Assembly (NCBI GenBank): GCA_039030335.1
Contig: JBCCEJ010000016.1
Span: forward strand, 14,405-78,404
Direction of reading: 5' to 3'
Length of the DNA: 64,000 nt
From: JBCCEJ01 sp039030335
GTDB lineage: Bacteria; Pseudomonadota; Gammaproteobacteria; HK1
The notes under the pieces were generated by a model, which was given only the letters and a program-made list of their open reading frames with translations, made no database searches and was not told where the DNA came from. A program made the position numbers and the translations under genes. This document shows, piece after piece, positions 37,572 to 47,138 of the stretch. The number at the start of each line of letters is the position of its first letter. The stretch's first letter is position 1.

Positions 37572-38798
37572 TCAGGCACTGGTGTAGCGCTGGATGATCT
37601 GCTTGCCAAGCGCCATCTGGTGCACCTGATCCGGCCCGTCAGCCTGACGGCACCAGCGCGCGTAGTTGAACGCTTCGGCCATGAAGTAGTCTTCCGTCAG
37701 ACCACCCGCGCCGTGCATCTGCATGCAGCGATCGATGATCGTCTGCACCATGACCGGCACGCTCGTCTTGCAGGCCGCGATCATGTCGCGGTTGGCCTGG
37801 TCGCCCGTTTGGTCCCACAGATAGCAGGTTTTGAGCACCAGCAGCCGGAGCATTTCCAGTTCTGAAAAGCTCTTCGACAAGTCTTCGCGGATCGACTGAT
37901 GCTGGCTCAGCATGCGCCCGAACGTGCGGCGCGTAGAGACCCGCTCGCAGGCGAGTTCGATGGCCCGGTCAGCCGCGCCCAAGAGCCGCATGCAGTGATG
38001 CATCCGACCGGGGCCGAGGCGGCCTTGCGCGATCTCGAAACCACGCCCTTCACCCAGCAGCACGTTCTCGAGCGGCACGCGCACGTCTTCAAACACCATC
38101 TCCGCATGACCGAGCGGCGCATCGTCGTAGCCGAGCGTCGTCAACGGCCGGAGGATCCTGATGCCAGGCGTCCCTTTCGGTACCAGCACCTGCGTCTGCT
38201 GTAAGTGACGGTTCTGGTTGTCCGGGTCCGACTTGCCCATGACGATGAAGATCTTCGTGCGCTCGTTCATCGCGTTGGTGATGAACCACTTGCGCCCGTT
38301 CAAGACCCATTCGTCACCCTGCTTCTCGATGCGTAGTTCGATGTTCGTCGCGTCGCTGGAGGCCACCTGCGGCTCGGTCATCGCATAGCTGGAGCGGATG
38401 TCGCCGTTCAGCAATGGCGTCAGCCACTGCGCCTGCTGCGCCGGCGTCGCGTACTTCATGAACACTTCCATGTTGCCGGTGTCGGGCGCATTGCAGTTGA
38501 AGACTTCGGGACACCAGATAACGCGCCCCATGATCTCGGCGAGCGGCGCGTAGTCGACGTTGCTCATGCCGCCGTATTCGGAATACTCCGGGTGACTCAG
38601 CGGCACGAACAGATTCCAGAGACCGGCCTCTTTAGCGCGGTCTTTCAGCTCATCCATGACCGGCACCGCCGCGAAGCGGTTCTCGGCGTCGGCGAGTTGC
38701 TCCCGATAAACGATGTCGTTCGGGTAGATGTGGTCCTCCATGAACTGGTTGAGCCGGTCCTGAAGGGCGCGCGATTTTTCGGAGTGTTCGAAGTGCAT
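37572..38798 (-). CDS. Acyl-CoA dehydrogenase
   Basis: 408 residues from ATG 38798 (the frame extends to 39053 without family resemblance). The FAD-binding strands and middle domain are clear: NCNAPDTGNMEVFMKYATPA, SYAMTEPQVASSDATNIEL, VLNGRKWFITNAM, and C-terminal RTFGRMLSQHQSI and MQMHGAGGLTEDYFMAE. It oxidises an acyl-CoA to the 2-enoyl-CoA. Second gene of a minus run started by an LLM oxidoreductase. Confidence 0.92.
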   Translation of the reverse strand: MHFEHSEKSRALQDRLNQFMEDHIYPNDIVYREQLADAENRFAAVPVMDELKDRAKEAGLWNLFVPLSHPEYSEYGGMSNVDYAPLAEIMGRVIWCPEVFNCNAPDTGNMEVFMKYATPAQQAQWLTPLLNGDIRSSYAMTEPQVASSDATNIELRIEKQGDEWVLNGRKWFITNAMNERTKIFIVMGKSDPDNQNRHLQQTQVLVPKGTPGIRILRPLTTLGYDDAPLGHAEMVFEDVRVPLENVLLGEGRGFEIAQGRLGPGRMHHCMRLLGAADRAIELACERVSTRRTFGRMLSQHQSIREDLSKSFSELEMLRLLVLKTCYLWDQTGDQANRDMIAACKTSVPVMVQTIIDRCMQMHGAGGLTEDYFMAEAFNYARWCRQADGPDQVHQMALGKQIIQRYTSA

Positions 38799-38946
38799 GG
38801 TATGGCTGTTCGTTCCAATCGCCTGGGCGTGACCTCGGGGATCACGGTTGGCCTGACAGTCTAACGCAGGGAAGCGGGCGGCCGGCTCACCGAACCTGGC
38901 TCCCGATCCGCTAAGTGTGAACGCAAGCCCGAGCCAGGACCTGACG

Positions 38947-39870
38947 TCAGGCCGACAACCCCACGGCCTCGGCTGAAAGCTCGAGCTGCGCCTCAAAGTC
39001 GTCGACCGGGTTGATGACCAGATGATTGGCACCGGCGGCCACGATCCCGGCAAGCTGTTCGCGCACCTCGGCGACGCTCCCGAACACGCCGGCCGAATCG
39101 GTCAGGTCCGGCGCGCGGTAAACCCGGTCGAACCAATGGCGCATCCGCTCACGTGCGCGCGAACGATTGTCATCGAACACGATGAAAACGCGTTTGGAGA
39201 TGGGATACGACGCCACATCGCGGCCCTGTTCCTCGAGCGCGTCGCGCAGGATCTTGACGCCCTCGACGAACACGTTCGTCGGATGGCTGCCGGCACCCAT
39301 CCAACCGTCGCCGAGCTTTGCCGAACGCCTGACCCCATCCGGGTGCCCGGCGCCAATCCAGATCGACACGCCGCCCGCCTGCTGGGGTTTGATGGCCATC
39401 TCGGCGTCTTTCAGGCGGTAGAACTCGCCGTCGTACGTGAACACCGGCTCGCGCCAGAGCCCGCGCACGACCTCCAGGCCTTCGCGAAACCGCGTAACGC
39501 GCCGCGCCACCGGGATCTCGAACTCATGGTAGTGATGGTCGCGGCCGATACCGACGGCGAGCAGGGCCCGCCCGTTGCTCAACTGATCGAGCGTCGCTCC
39601 CTGGTGCGCAAGGCGGGCCGGTTGCTGGACCGGCAGCACCATCACGGCCACGCCGAGCTTTATGGTCGTGGTGACCGCCGCGGCGTGCGCCAACAGCATC
39701 ATCGGTTCGAACGAGAACGCTGGATCCAGATTGTTCTCGGTTACCCAGAGGTCGGTAAAGCCCAACGCCTCCGCGCGGGCCGCGGCCCGAACGACGGTGG
39801 CCTGATCGATGTGCTCGGGCGAGCGGTGCGGCAGCACCGTGCCCAACTGCACGCCTGCGAACGGTTCCAT
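38947..39870 (-). CDS. LLM-class flavin/F420-dependent oxidoreductase
   Basis: 307 residues from ATG 39870, with GAGGAG ten bases upstream; an earlier ATG at 39903 is less likely. Luciferase-like barrel: RAEALGFTDLWVTENN, KLGVAVMVLPVQQPARLA, GRALLAVGIGRDHHYHEFEI, SIWIGAGHPDGVRRSAKLGD and GANHLVINPV. Likely F420- or FMN-dependent. It is divergent from the other luciferase-like gene at 40073 with a 202-base shared control region. Confidence 0.87.
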   Translation of the reverse strand: MEPFAGVQLGTVLPHRSPEHIDQATVVRAAARAEALGFTDLWVTENNLDPAFSFEPMMLLAHAAAVTTTIKLGVAVMVLPVQQPARLAHQGATLDQLSNGRALLAVGIGRDHHYHEFEIPVARRVTRFREGLEVVRGLWREPVFTYDGEFYRLKDAEMAIKPQQAGGVSIWIGAGHPDGVRRSAKLGDGWMGAGSHPTNVFVEGVKILRDALEEQGRDVASYPISKRVFIVFDDNRSRARERMRHWFDRVYRAPDLTDSAGVFGSVAEVREQLAGIVAAGANHLVINPVDDFEAQLELSAEAVGLSA

Positions 39871-40072
39871 GAATTCACGGCTCCTCGAACGGATTGGCAT
39901 CACTGTACACCGACGGAACGGCCGTGCCTGATGCCAACCGCTCTGTCACCGTTGACGCCCTGCCCCCGGGGCGACGCGAACACCGTCGAACAAGACGCCC
40001 GCAAACAACCTTTGCCACCTCGTCAGCGCCACACTGCGCAACAGTGCTCACGTCACGATCCCGCGCGCAACG

Positions 40073-41116
40073 ATGAAGTTCAGCATTCAGCTCTCGGCCT
40101 ACTACCCGGACAAGTCCTACGGCGGCGACCGGCTCTATGCCGATATGCTCGAACAGGCGGTGCTCGCCGACCAGCTCGGCTTCGACGCGGTGTCGATCAC
40201 GGAACATCACCTGATCAACATTCTGCTGATGCCGGCACCCCTGACGTTTGCGACGAAGATCGCCGCCCATACGAAGCACATCAACATCATGACGTCGATC
40301 GTGGTGCTGCCGTTGCACGACATGCGCATCCTGGCTGGTGAGATCGTCGTCGCCGACATCTTCTGCGAGGGTCGCCTGCTGCTCGGCGTCGGGCGCGGTG
40401 CGTACGCCTACGAGATGGAGCGCATGGGCGTGCCGATGAACGAGACGCAGGCCCGGTTCGATGAATCGCTCGCCGTACTGCAGGCACTGCTATCGGAAGA
40501 AGAAGTAAGCTGGGACGGCGAGTTCTATCAGTTCGAACCGCTCACCATCATGCCGCGCCCGGTGCGCCCCGGCGGACCGCCGATGATGCTGGCCGTGATG
40601 CGGCCAGACGGCATCGAAGCCTGCACGCGGCGCGGGTTCCACATACAGACGACGCCGCTAGCCGGCAATCACCAGTTGCTGATCGACCAGGTGAGCGCGT
40701 TCACCCGGGCGCGCGGCGATCTGGGCGAGGCCGGTGCGGGCCTGACGTTGAGCCTGTCGCGCGTCGCCCACCTCGCGACCAGCGCGGCGGATGCCCGCGA
40801 AAAGGTCGTGCAGGCGCATGACTACTACCGGCGATTCGATAACGTGTTCACGGGCCCGGGCGTTGTCGACAACGGCATGGTGCGGCCGCTCGCGCGCGAG
40901 CAAACGCCGGAAGAACTGGCCGAAAGCCTGCTGATTTGTACGGCCGACGAGATGTGCGAGCAGCTTCGCGTGTATCAGGACCTGGGCATCGACCGCGTGA
41001 TATTGAACGTCAATTTCGGTGCCCCGCAGGCCGAGACGCTGGAAGCGATGGAACGGTTTGCCGAAGCGGTGATGCCGGAATTCACGCCAGCGGCGGCCCC
41101 CGAAGTCGTCGCCTGA
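40073..41116 (+). CDS. LLM-class flavin-dependent monooxygenase-like protein
   Basis: 347 residues. Alpha/beta barrel of the luciferase family: QLGFDAVSITEHHLINILLM, HTKHINIMTSIVVLPLHDM, GRLLLGVGRGAYAYEMERMG and PPMMLAVMRPDGIEACTRRG. These enzymes are often two-component FMNH2-dependent monooxygenases. It has no clear ribosome site before ATG 40073. It is not closely similar to its divergent neighbour, so it is unlikely to be a recent copy. Confidence 0.86.
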   Translation: MKFSIQLSAYYPDKSYGGDRLYADMLEQAVLADQLGFDAVSITEHHLINILLMPAPLTFATKIAAHTKHINIMTSIVVLPLHDMRILAGEIVVADIFCEGRLLLGVGRGAYAYEMERMGVPMNETQARFDESLAVLQALLSEEEVSWDGEFYQFEPLTIMPRPVRPGGPPMMLAVMRPDGIEACTRRGFHIQTTPLAGNHQLLIDQVSAFTRARGDLGEAGAGLTLSLSRVAHLATSAADAREKVVQAHDYYRRFDNVFTGPGVVDNGMVRPLAREQTPEELAESLLICTADEMCEQLRVYQDLGIDRVILNVNFGAPQAETLEAMERFAEAVMPEFTPAAAPEVVA

Positions 41117-41158
41117 GATCCAGCCGCGGCCGGGGATACGAGGCCGCGCATGCGTCGC

Positions 41159-42166
41159 TCAAGCCGCGCGTTCGCCAAGCCCCAGGACGGGAAACAACTC
41201 TTCTTTGCCGGTCAGCGCGAGCGGTTCGAGGTGCAGCGTCGCAACCGAGTCAGGCAGGCCGATACGGTCGGCCAGTTCCCTAGAAACGAGAAAGTCCTGC
41301 CCGACCGTCTTGCACGCCGCGGCCAGCCGGGCCGTCGTGTTGATGGTGTCACCGAAGTAGACGATCTCGCGTTTATCTTCACCAATTTCGCTCGCCACCA
41401 CATCGCCGCCGTGCATGCCGACCCGGAACTCCGGCACGACCCCGAAACGCTTCTCGTAGTGTTTGGCACGACGGCGCAGCACCGCGCGGATCGCCAGCAC
41501 GCAGTCGATACAGTTCCGGTCGCGGGCGTCGCCTCGAAGCGGCCACGTCACCACCACTTCGTCGCCGATGTATCGGTGGGTCTCGCCGCCATAGTCGATG
41601 ACCGGGCCCGCGACGTCCTGAAAAAAGCGCCGGATGAGTGACTGCACCTTGAGATCTCCCATCGTTTCGGCGAGTCGGGTCGAATCCGCCATGTCGAGGA
41701 ACATGAAGATGCGCTGCTCGCGAAGCGGCGTGTAGTAGCGCCCGAGCAGGAAATTCGACAGCACGCGCGGCCCCACCAGCGTGCGCACGCGCAGCACGGC
41801 GTTGATGACAAACGAGACCGCCAGCGCAAACAGCATATCCTGCGTGAGCGTGGTCTCGGTGTAGTTGTCACCATACGGTTCGAGCCCGTGAATGCGGGGC
41901 GCAAGCTGTAAGCCGATGAAGATCAACACGACCCACAGTCCGCTGCTGACCACGAGCAGCGCGGCGAGCGGCAGACGCCGGATCACCGCCCCCGATGCGC
42001 TCTGAATGAAGAATATCTCGAGTCCCATGACGAGTCCGGCGACGAGCAGCCCGGCGGTCGCGCCAATAACCGGCGTTCCGCCGACGAGGACGCCGTAGAT
42101 GGCGCCAACGCCGGACGCCACAATCATCGTGCCCAACCAGAGAAAAAGCTTGCGGGAGTTGTTCAT
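41159..42166 (-). CDS. Membrane-bound class III adenylate/guanylate cyclase
   Basis: 335 residues. Residues 1-125 form about four membrane helices (LFLWLGTMIVASGVGAIYGV, LPLAALLVVSSGLWVVLIFI and others). The catalytic domain follows from about residue 140: FMFLDMADSTRLAE with the first metal Asp, HRYIGDEVVVTWPL with the second, and FRVGMHGGDVVASEIG, then GDTINTTARLAAAC. These are the class III signatures. The membrane part may sense a signal, but no known sensor domain is recognised. Convergent with the luciferase-like gene. Confidence 0.9.
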   Translation of the reverse strand: MNNSRKLFLWLGTMIVASGVGAIYGVLVGGTPVIGATAGLLVAGLVMGLEIFFIQSASGAVIRRLPLAALLVVSSGLWVVLIFIGLQLAPRIHGLEPYGDNYTETTLTQDMLFALAVSFVINAVLRVRTLVGPRVLSNFLLGRYYTPLREQRIFMFLDMADSTRLAETMGDLKVQSLIRRFFQDVAGPVIDYGGETHRYIGDEVVVTWPLRGDARDRNCIDCVLAIRAVLRRRAKHYEKRFGVVPEFRVGMHGGDVVASEIGEDKREIVYFGDTINTTARLAAACKTVGQDFLVSRELADRIGLPDSVATLHLEPLALTGKEELFPVLGLGERAA

Positions 42167-42286
42167 CAGGGCCCACCTGCAAAGAGCCGCCTTCCGTTCC
42201 GAGCGGAAGCTCTACGCAACGATACACAGACCCGTTGTGGTGTACAGCTTCCCGGTAGGCGGGCGCACTTGCCCGGCCTTTGAGCA

Positions 42287-42305
42287 GCCCGGTCAGGAAC
42301 CGGGC
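42287..42305 (+). promoter_or_regulatory. Hairpin just upstream of the TauE-family gene
   Basis: A perfect 7-bp stem, GCCCGGT paired with ACCGGGC, holds the loop CAGGA. It ends 14 bases before ATG 42320. The loop contains the only Shine-Dalgarno-like AGGA close to this start, so the hairpin could affect initiation. Found by eye. Confidence 0.35.
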
Positions 42306-42319
42306 ACAATGCCCGGCCC

Positions 42320-43087
42320 ATGATCACTCTCGTCCAATACGACTGGCCGATCATTGCGCTGGTCTTGCTCACCATTGCGTTCTCCGGCTTCATCCACGGT
42401 GCGATCGGGCTCGGTTTCCCGATGATCTCCACACCGGTGATCGCGGTTTTCCTGGACGTCAAGACGGCCATCGTGCTGACGCTGTTACCGACGGTTGCGG
42501 TCAACATCGCGACCATCGCGTCGGCTAGCGGCTTCGGCTCGATCATTCGAAGCTACGGGCCGATGGTCGCCGCATCATTGGTCGGTTCTATCGCCGGCAC
42601 CTATCTGCTGGCGATCTCGAGCCCCGATCCGTTCCGGCTGATGCTGGCCATCCTGATCGTGGTTTTCCTGTGGTCGAGTTACGCGAACCGGGTACCGAGA
42701 GCGTGGCTCGAACGGTTCATGTGGCCGGCGATGGTGTTGTTCGGCCTGACGGCCGGTTTCAGCGGCGGCACCACGAACGTCATGGTCGCCGTGCTGATCA
42801 TCTATTTCCTGGCGCTGGAAATACCGCGCCCGACGATGGTGCCGGCCATGAACACGTGCTTCCTGACCGGCAAGCTCGCGCAGATCGGCGTGCTGTCGCT
42901 GACCGGTCTCGTCAGCTGGCAGCTGATGGTGGAAACCGCGCCGCTCGCGGTGCTCGCCGTCGTGGCGCTGCGCATCGGGCAACGCCTGCAGAACCGGATT
43001 CCGCAGGCAACCTACCGCAAGGGGCTGCACGCTCTGCTGGGCGCGCTTGCGGTCATCTTGCTGGTGCAGTTCGCGCTGACGAGTTGA
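42320..43087 (+). CDS. TauE/SafE-family sulfite/anion exporter
   Basis: 255 residues, almost entirely hydrophobic with about eight membrane helices. The family signature GFIHGAIGLGFPMISTPVIA starts near residue 23, and the repeat counterpart AGFSGGTTNVMVAVLIIYFL lies near residue 146. Such proteins export sulfite, sulfoacetate or other small organosulfur anions. With the TauD/TfdA dioxygenases elsewhere in the window, sulfonate breakdown is a possible link, but the next genes are a HpcH aldolase and fructose bisphosphatase. Confidence 0.88.
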   Translation: MITLVQYDWPIIALVLLTIAFSGFIHGAIGLGFPMISTPVIAVFLDVKTAIVLTLLPTVAVNIATIASASGFGSIIRSYGPMVAASLVGSIAGTYLLAISSPDPFRLMLAILIVVFLWSSYANRVPRAWLERFMWPAMVLFGLTAGFSGGTTNVMVAVLIIYFLALEIPRPTMVPAMNTCFLTGKLAQIGVLSLTGLVSWQLMVETAPLAVLAVVALRIGQRLQNRIPQATYRKGLHALLGALAVILLVQFALTS

Positions 43088-43178
43088 GGCGACGCGCGCG
43101 CCAAGAGGCGACTGAAACGCCGCCAGGCATTCGTCTACTGACGTAACATGCGCATCAGCCACACCAGGAGTACTACCG

Positions 43179-43943
43179 ATGCCTCGCAAGAGCCTGCGCA
43201 AACGCGTCATGACCGGAGCGCCAGTGCTCGGGTCGATGGTGTTCGAATTCTTCACGCCCGGCATCGCGCAGATCATGAAGACGGCCGGCTGCGAATACGT
43301 GATCTTCGATATGGAGCACGCCGGCTTCTCGATCGAGCAGTTGAAGTGGCAGGTCGCGTGCTGCCGGGGCATTGGTGTCGCGCCGATGGTGCGTGTGCCC
43401 CGCGGTGAGTACGCGTTTGTGGCTCGCGCGCTCGACGTCGGCGCCGAAGGCATCATGGTGCCGATGGTCGATTCCGAAGCGGCCGCGCGCGCCATTGTCG
43501 AGGCGACCCGATACCCGCCGAAAGGCCGCCGGGGTGCCGCCTTCGGATTTGCGCACGACGACTATCTGCCGGGCGATCCGAGTACGAAGATGCGTCGCGC
43601 CAACAACCAGAATCTCGTCATCGCGCAGATCGAAACCGAGCGTGGGCTCGCCGAAGTGGAGGAGATTGCCGCGCTCGACGGGATCGACTGCCTGTGGCTC
43701 GGCCACTTCGACATGACGAACTTTCTCGGTATTCCAGGCCAGTTCGAGCACCCGGCTTTCAAGGGCGCGATCGAGCGCATCGTCGCGGCCGCACAGGCGA
43801 ACGGCAAGGGCCTCGGGTTCATGGCGGCCGACGCGGCGTGGATGCGGGAATACCGGGGTTACGGGTTCAACATGCTCGCGGCCGGCACCGATCAAGGAAT
43901 CCTGGCGGCCGGCGTCGCCGCGGTGCTCGACGCCGGCGGTTAA
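43179..43943 (+). CDS. HpcH/HpaI-family aldolase
   Basis: 254 residues, standard for class II pyruvate aldolases. Motifs: GSMVFEFFTPGIAQIMKTAG, EYVIFDMEHAGFSIEQL, APMVRVPRGEYAFVARALD and GAEGIMVPMVDSEAAARAI, with the metal-binding Glu in IAQIETERGLAEVEEI. It would cleave 4-hydroxy-2-oxo acids to pyruvate and an aldehyde. It lies between the TauE-family transporter and fructose bisphosphatase. Confidence 0.9.
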   Translation: MPRKSLRKRVMTGAPVLGSMVFEFFTPGIAQIMKTAGCEYVIFDMEHAGFSIEQLKWQVACCRGIGVAPMVRVPRGEYAFVARALDVGAEGIMVPMVDSEAAARAIVEATRYPPKGRRGAAFGFAHDDYLPGDPSTKMRRANNQNLVIAQIETERGLAEVEEIAALDGIDCLWLGHFDMTNFLGIPGQFEHPAFKGAIERIVAAAQANGKGLGFMAADAAWMREYRGYGFNMLAAGTDQGILAAGVAAVLDAGG

Positions 43944-43999
43944 CCCGCAGGCTCTGCTGTTAAACTCGCCCCGTCTCTCACCGCCCGGAGTTTCTTTTG

Positions 44000-44965
44000 A
44001 TGAGCACAACGTCGCAAAGCGGTCTTGTCACCCTGGAAAGTCACATGCGCAGCCTGGCGACAGACGCCACGGGCGCCGGTCTCTCGCAGGTCATGCTGGC
44101 CATTTCGGTCAGTGCCCGGGCGATCGCTGAAACGCTTCGCAATGCGCGGTTGCGCGACGTGCTGGGGGAGGTCGGAAACGAGAACGTGCAGGGTGAAGAG
44201 CAGCAGAAGCTCGATGTGATCGCCAACGACATCCTGAAGGAAGTGCTCGCGACGCACGCTGGCGTCATGGTGATAGGCTCGGAAGAGGATGACGAACTGA
44301 TCGTCAATGCGGCGAGCGGCGACGGCCCGCAGTTCGGCGTCATGTTCGATCCGCTCGATGGTTCCTCGAACCTCGACGTGGCCGGCGGCGTCGGTACGAT
44401 CTTCTCGGTCTATTCGCTAACGCCTGCAACCGCTGAACAGCTACAGCCGGGCCGCGCGCAGATCGCGGCCGGCTACGTGCTGTACGGCTCCTCCACGCTG
44501 ATGGTCATGACGACCGGCAACGGCGTGCAGATGTTCGTGCTCGACACCGGCCTCGGCGCGTTCGTGCGGGTAGAAGACGATCTGCGTATCCCGGCGCGCG
44601 GCAAGATCTACTCCGTCAACGAAGCCAACTTCGAGAGTTTTCCAGACGGCTATCAGGCGTACCTGCGCGATTGTCACGAGCAGGGCCAGTCGGCCCGCTA
44701 CGCCGGCGCGATGGTGGCCGATGTGCATCGCGTGCTGTTGAAGGGCGGCGTGTTCATGTATCCGCCGACCGGCAAGGCGCCGAACGGCAAACTGCGGCTC
44801 ATGTACGAGTGCAACCCGATGACGATGGTCGTCGTGCAGGCTGGTGGCCTTGGCGAGACCGGCAGCGGCAGCGTGCTGGACGTCGAGCCGGGTGAATTGC
44901 ACCAGCGCGTGCCGATCGTTATCGGCAGCCCGGACAATGTGAACGACCTGCTGGGGCGCCTGTAA
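44000..44965 (+). CDS. fbp: Class I fructose-1,6-bisphosphatase
   Basis: 321 residues from ATG 44000 (GGAG ten bases upstream; a TTG one codon earlier is possible). The metal-binding block VMFDPLDGSSNLDVAGGVGTIF and the earlier GSEEDDELI match class I FBPases; IYSVNEANFESF, YAGAMVADVHRVLLKGGVFMY and KLRLMYECNPMTMVVVQAGG are the other conserved segments. It hydrolyses fructose 1,6-bisphosphate in gluconeogenesis. The 3' end is followed by hairpins that separate it from the convergent dehydrogenase. Confidence 0.95.
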   Translation: MSTTSQSGLVTLESHMRSLATDATGAGLSQVMLAISVSARAIAETLRNARLRDVLGEVGNENVQGEEQQKLDVIANDILKEVLATHAGVMVIGSEEDDELIVNAASGDGPQFGVMFDPLDGSSNLDVAGGVGTIFSVYSLTPATAEQLQPGRAQIAAGYVLYGSSTLMVMTTGNGVQMFVLDTGLGAFVRVEDDLRIPARGKIYSVNEANFESFPDGYQAYLRDCHEQGQSARYAGAMVADVHRVLLKGGVFMYPPTGKAPNGKLRLMYECNPMTMVVVQAGGLGETGSGSVLDVEPGELHQRVPIVIGSPDNVNDLLGRL

Positions 44966-45020
44966 CGCCCCCAGCACAGACATTCGCTCAAAAGACGTAG
45001 TCCGCACTGCAGACTACGTT
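44951..45020. terminator. Two hairpins between convergent fbp and dehydrogenase genes
   Basis: The fbp stop is covered by a hairpin at 44951-44974 (CTGGGG paired with CCCCAG plus an inner GCG/CGC with a bulge). A second, perfect 8-bp inverted repeat follows: ACGTAGTC (44995-45002) and GACTACGT (45012-45019) around nine bases. Their place between two converging stops suggests a bidirectional terminator. Confidence 0.5.
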
Positions 45021-45027
45021 CAGCGCA

Positions 45028-45996
45028 TCAGACGCCGTTGCGGATCCAGTTCGCGCGCTCCCCGCGTTGCACAACACGGCGGACGTTCTCGTGGGCCCAG
45101 TCCCAGATGCGCATCGTGCTTTCGTGTACGACGCCTGCGACGTGCGCCGTCACCATGCAGTTCGGTAAGCCGAGCAGCGGGTTGTCTTGACGCACCGGTT
45201 CAATTTCGAACACATCGATCGCGGCCGCGGCGATAGTGCCGTTCTTGAGCGCATCGGCAAGCGCATCCTCATCGATGACACCACCGCGCGCGCAGCACAC
45301 GAGACGTGCGTGCGGCTGCATCTGAGCGAGCGCCTCGGCGTTGATCATGCCGCGTGAGTGTTCGTTCAAATCCGTCGCGATATTGACGAAGTCAGACTCG
45401 GCGAACAGCGTCGCCTTGTCGACCTTGCGCGCGCCCAGCTCGGCGGCGAGGTCGGCGTTGATGTCGTCGCGAAGATCGTTATAGAGGATCTCCATCTCGA
45501 ACGCCTTCGCCCGCTTTGCAAGCGACGACCCGGTGTTGCCGAAGCCGATGATGCCGAGCTTCTTGTCTTTCACTTCAAACGCACTGCTGGTGAGCTTGCG
45601 GGCGGAGAACCAGTCGGCGTTTTGCGTGTGCGCCTGCGCTTCCAGCAGGTGTTTCGAGAGCGACAGGATGAACATCATCGAATGTTCAGCAACTGCCTCC
45701 TTGTTGACGCCTTCGATGTTGCAGGCAGGGATCTGCCGTTTTGCGCAGGCTTCCAGGTCGAGCGTTTCATAACCAACGCCAAGCCGCTGCACGATCTTCA
45801 GATTGTCAGCCGCCGCAAGAATTTGTTCATTGACCGGCTCCATGCCGATCACGAATGCGTCGACATCGCGGATCTTCTCGAGATCCTCGGCCGCGTACAG
45901 ACCATCTTCACCCACCTCGATACGCACACCCTCCACGTCGTCCGGGATGATGTCTTCGAGGTCGGGACGCACTCTCAACAGGTAGCCGATCTTCAT
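45028..45996 (-). CDS. D-2-hydroxyacid dehydrogenase (phosphoglycerate dehydrogenase-like)
   Basis: 322 residues from ATG 45996, with AGGAG nine bases upstream; the frame extends to 46074. NAD-binding motif LGIIGFGNTGSSLAKRAKAF, then RLVCCARGGVIDEDALADAL and the catalytic His in CMVTAHVAGVVHESTMRIWD. Typical length for the family. It oxidises or reduces 2-hydroxy/2-keto acids. A hydrolase gene lies 99 bases upstream in the same direction. Confidence 0.88.
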   Translation of the reverse strand: MKIGYLLRVRPDLEDIIPDDVEGVRIEVGEDGLYAAEDLEKIRDVDAFVIGMEPVNEQILAAADNLKIVQRLGVGYETLDLEACAKRQIPACNIEGVNKEAVAEHSMMFILSLSKHLLEAQAHTQNADWFSARKLTSSAFEVKDKKLGIIGFGNTGSSLAKRAKAFEMEILYNDLRDDINADLAAELGARKVDKATLFAESDFVNIATDLNEHSRGMINAEALAQMQPHARLVCCARGGVIDEDALADALKNGTIAAAAIDVFEIEPVRQDNPLLGLPNCMVTAHVAGVVHESTMRIWDWAHENVRRVVQRGERANWIRNGV

Positions 45997-46095
45997 GTTC
46001 TCTCTCCTGCCTCCGTTCGGGTTTTCGTTCATGCAAACTCTGGCGCGGCGCCCTGGCCTGCGCGCGGGGAACAAACGTCGTAAAGCGCCTGCACC

Positions 46096-46983
46096 TTATT
46101 CCATCGTAGCCCTGATGTTGTCGACCAGCCAACGCGCCGTCTCGGCCGGTTCTTCCATCGGGAAGAAATGACTCCCGGACCAGTCGTGGAGTGACATGCG
46201 CGGTGCGAGTTCAACGAACTCCGTATGCAGCTCGCGGCGAAAATGGCCTTCGGCTGCGTGCGCGACGATGCCCGGGCAGGCGATCGCGCGAGCCAGCGCG
46301 CGCATGTCTTCATCCCAGTGGGCGTCGAACAAGGTCGCTTCGGTGAGCGGCGCGCAGCGAAGCTCGGCACCGCCGTCCACGTCGCGGAGCCCGTATTCGA
46401 TATACGCCTCGAATACTTCCGCGTCCCAATGCGCGAACGTCTCACGCCGGCTCCAGCTCTGCGCGGCTTCCTGCCTGGATGTAAACCGGCTCCGCCGGCG
46501 CAGCGCGCCATCGACCAGTTGTTGCTTGCGCCCGGTGCCGCCGCCCGCATCGTGCATTTCTGGCCACCAGACAACCGGGTCCAGCAACATCAGCGCATCG
46601 AACAGATCGGCACGCTTGCCGGCCACGCAGCTCATGATCATGCCGCCCATCGAATGTCCGACGCCTACCACCGGCGACTGGATACGCCCGGCCGCCCGCC
46701 AGTGGTCGAGCAGCATACCGAGATCGTCGTGCAGCACTTCCCATCTGAGATTGACGGGCGCCGCATCCTGTTCGCTCAATCCGTGGCCGCGCGCGTCGTA
46801 GGCGACGACGTGAAAGTGCTGGGCCAGATGCCGGGCTATCGGGCGCCACAGATCGGAGCAGAAACCGTTGGCATGGCCGAGCACAACCGTCACTCCGCCA
46901 GCAGCGGGTTCAGGCCAGTGCAGGCTCGCGATACGACCCCGGTCCGGCAAATCGGTCCATTCTCGCGTTGGCTCATTGCGCAT
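46096..46983 (-). CDS. Alpha/beta hydrolase
   Basis: 295 residues if started at ATG 46983; an ATG at 47034 is also in frame and neither has a strong ribosome site. TVVLGHANGFCSDLWRPIAR oxyanion block, YDARGHGLSEQD, nucleophile VGHSMGGMI and catalytic His near SLHDWSGSHFFPMEEP. Likely an esterase or lactonase; substrate unknown. Divergent from the aldo/keto reductase gene. Confidence 0.82.
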   Translation of the reverse strand: MRNEPTREWTDLPDRGRIASLHWPEPAAGGVTVVLGHANGFCSDLWRPIARHLAQHFHVVAYDARGHGLSEQDAAPVNLRWEVLHDDLGMLLDHWRAAGRIQSPVVGVGHSMGGMIMSCVAGKRADLFDALMLLDPVVWWPEMHDAGGGTGRKQQLVDGALRRRSRFTSRQEAAQSWSRRETFAHWDAEVFEAYIEYGLRDVDGGAELRCAPLTEATLFDAHWDEDMRALARAIACPGIVAHAAEGHFRRELHTEFVELAPRMSLHDWSGSHFFPMEEPAETARWLVDNIRATME

Positions 46984-47138
46984 GCGGTGCGGTATCGGAC
47001 AGCTGAAAACCGCACAGGCTACACTACCGCACATCCGATGTGCCGGAGGCGTCGCACGGCGCGCCGTTCATCCCGTTATCAGCTGCGATAGCCGGCACTG
47101 GTTCGACCAGCATCTACGGTTCACGGAGTAAAGATCGC

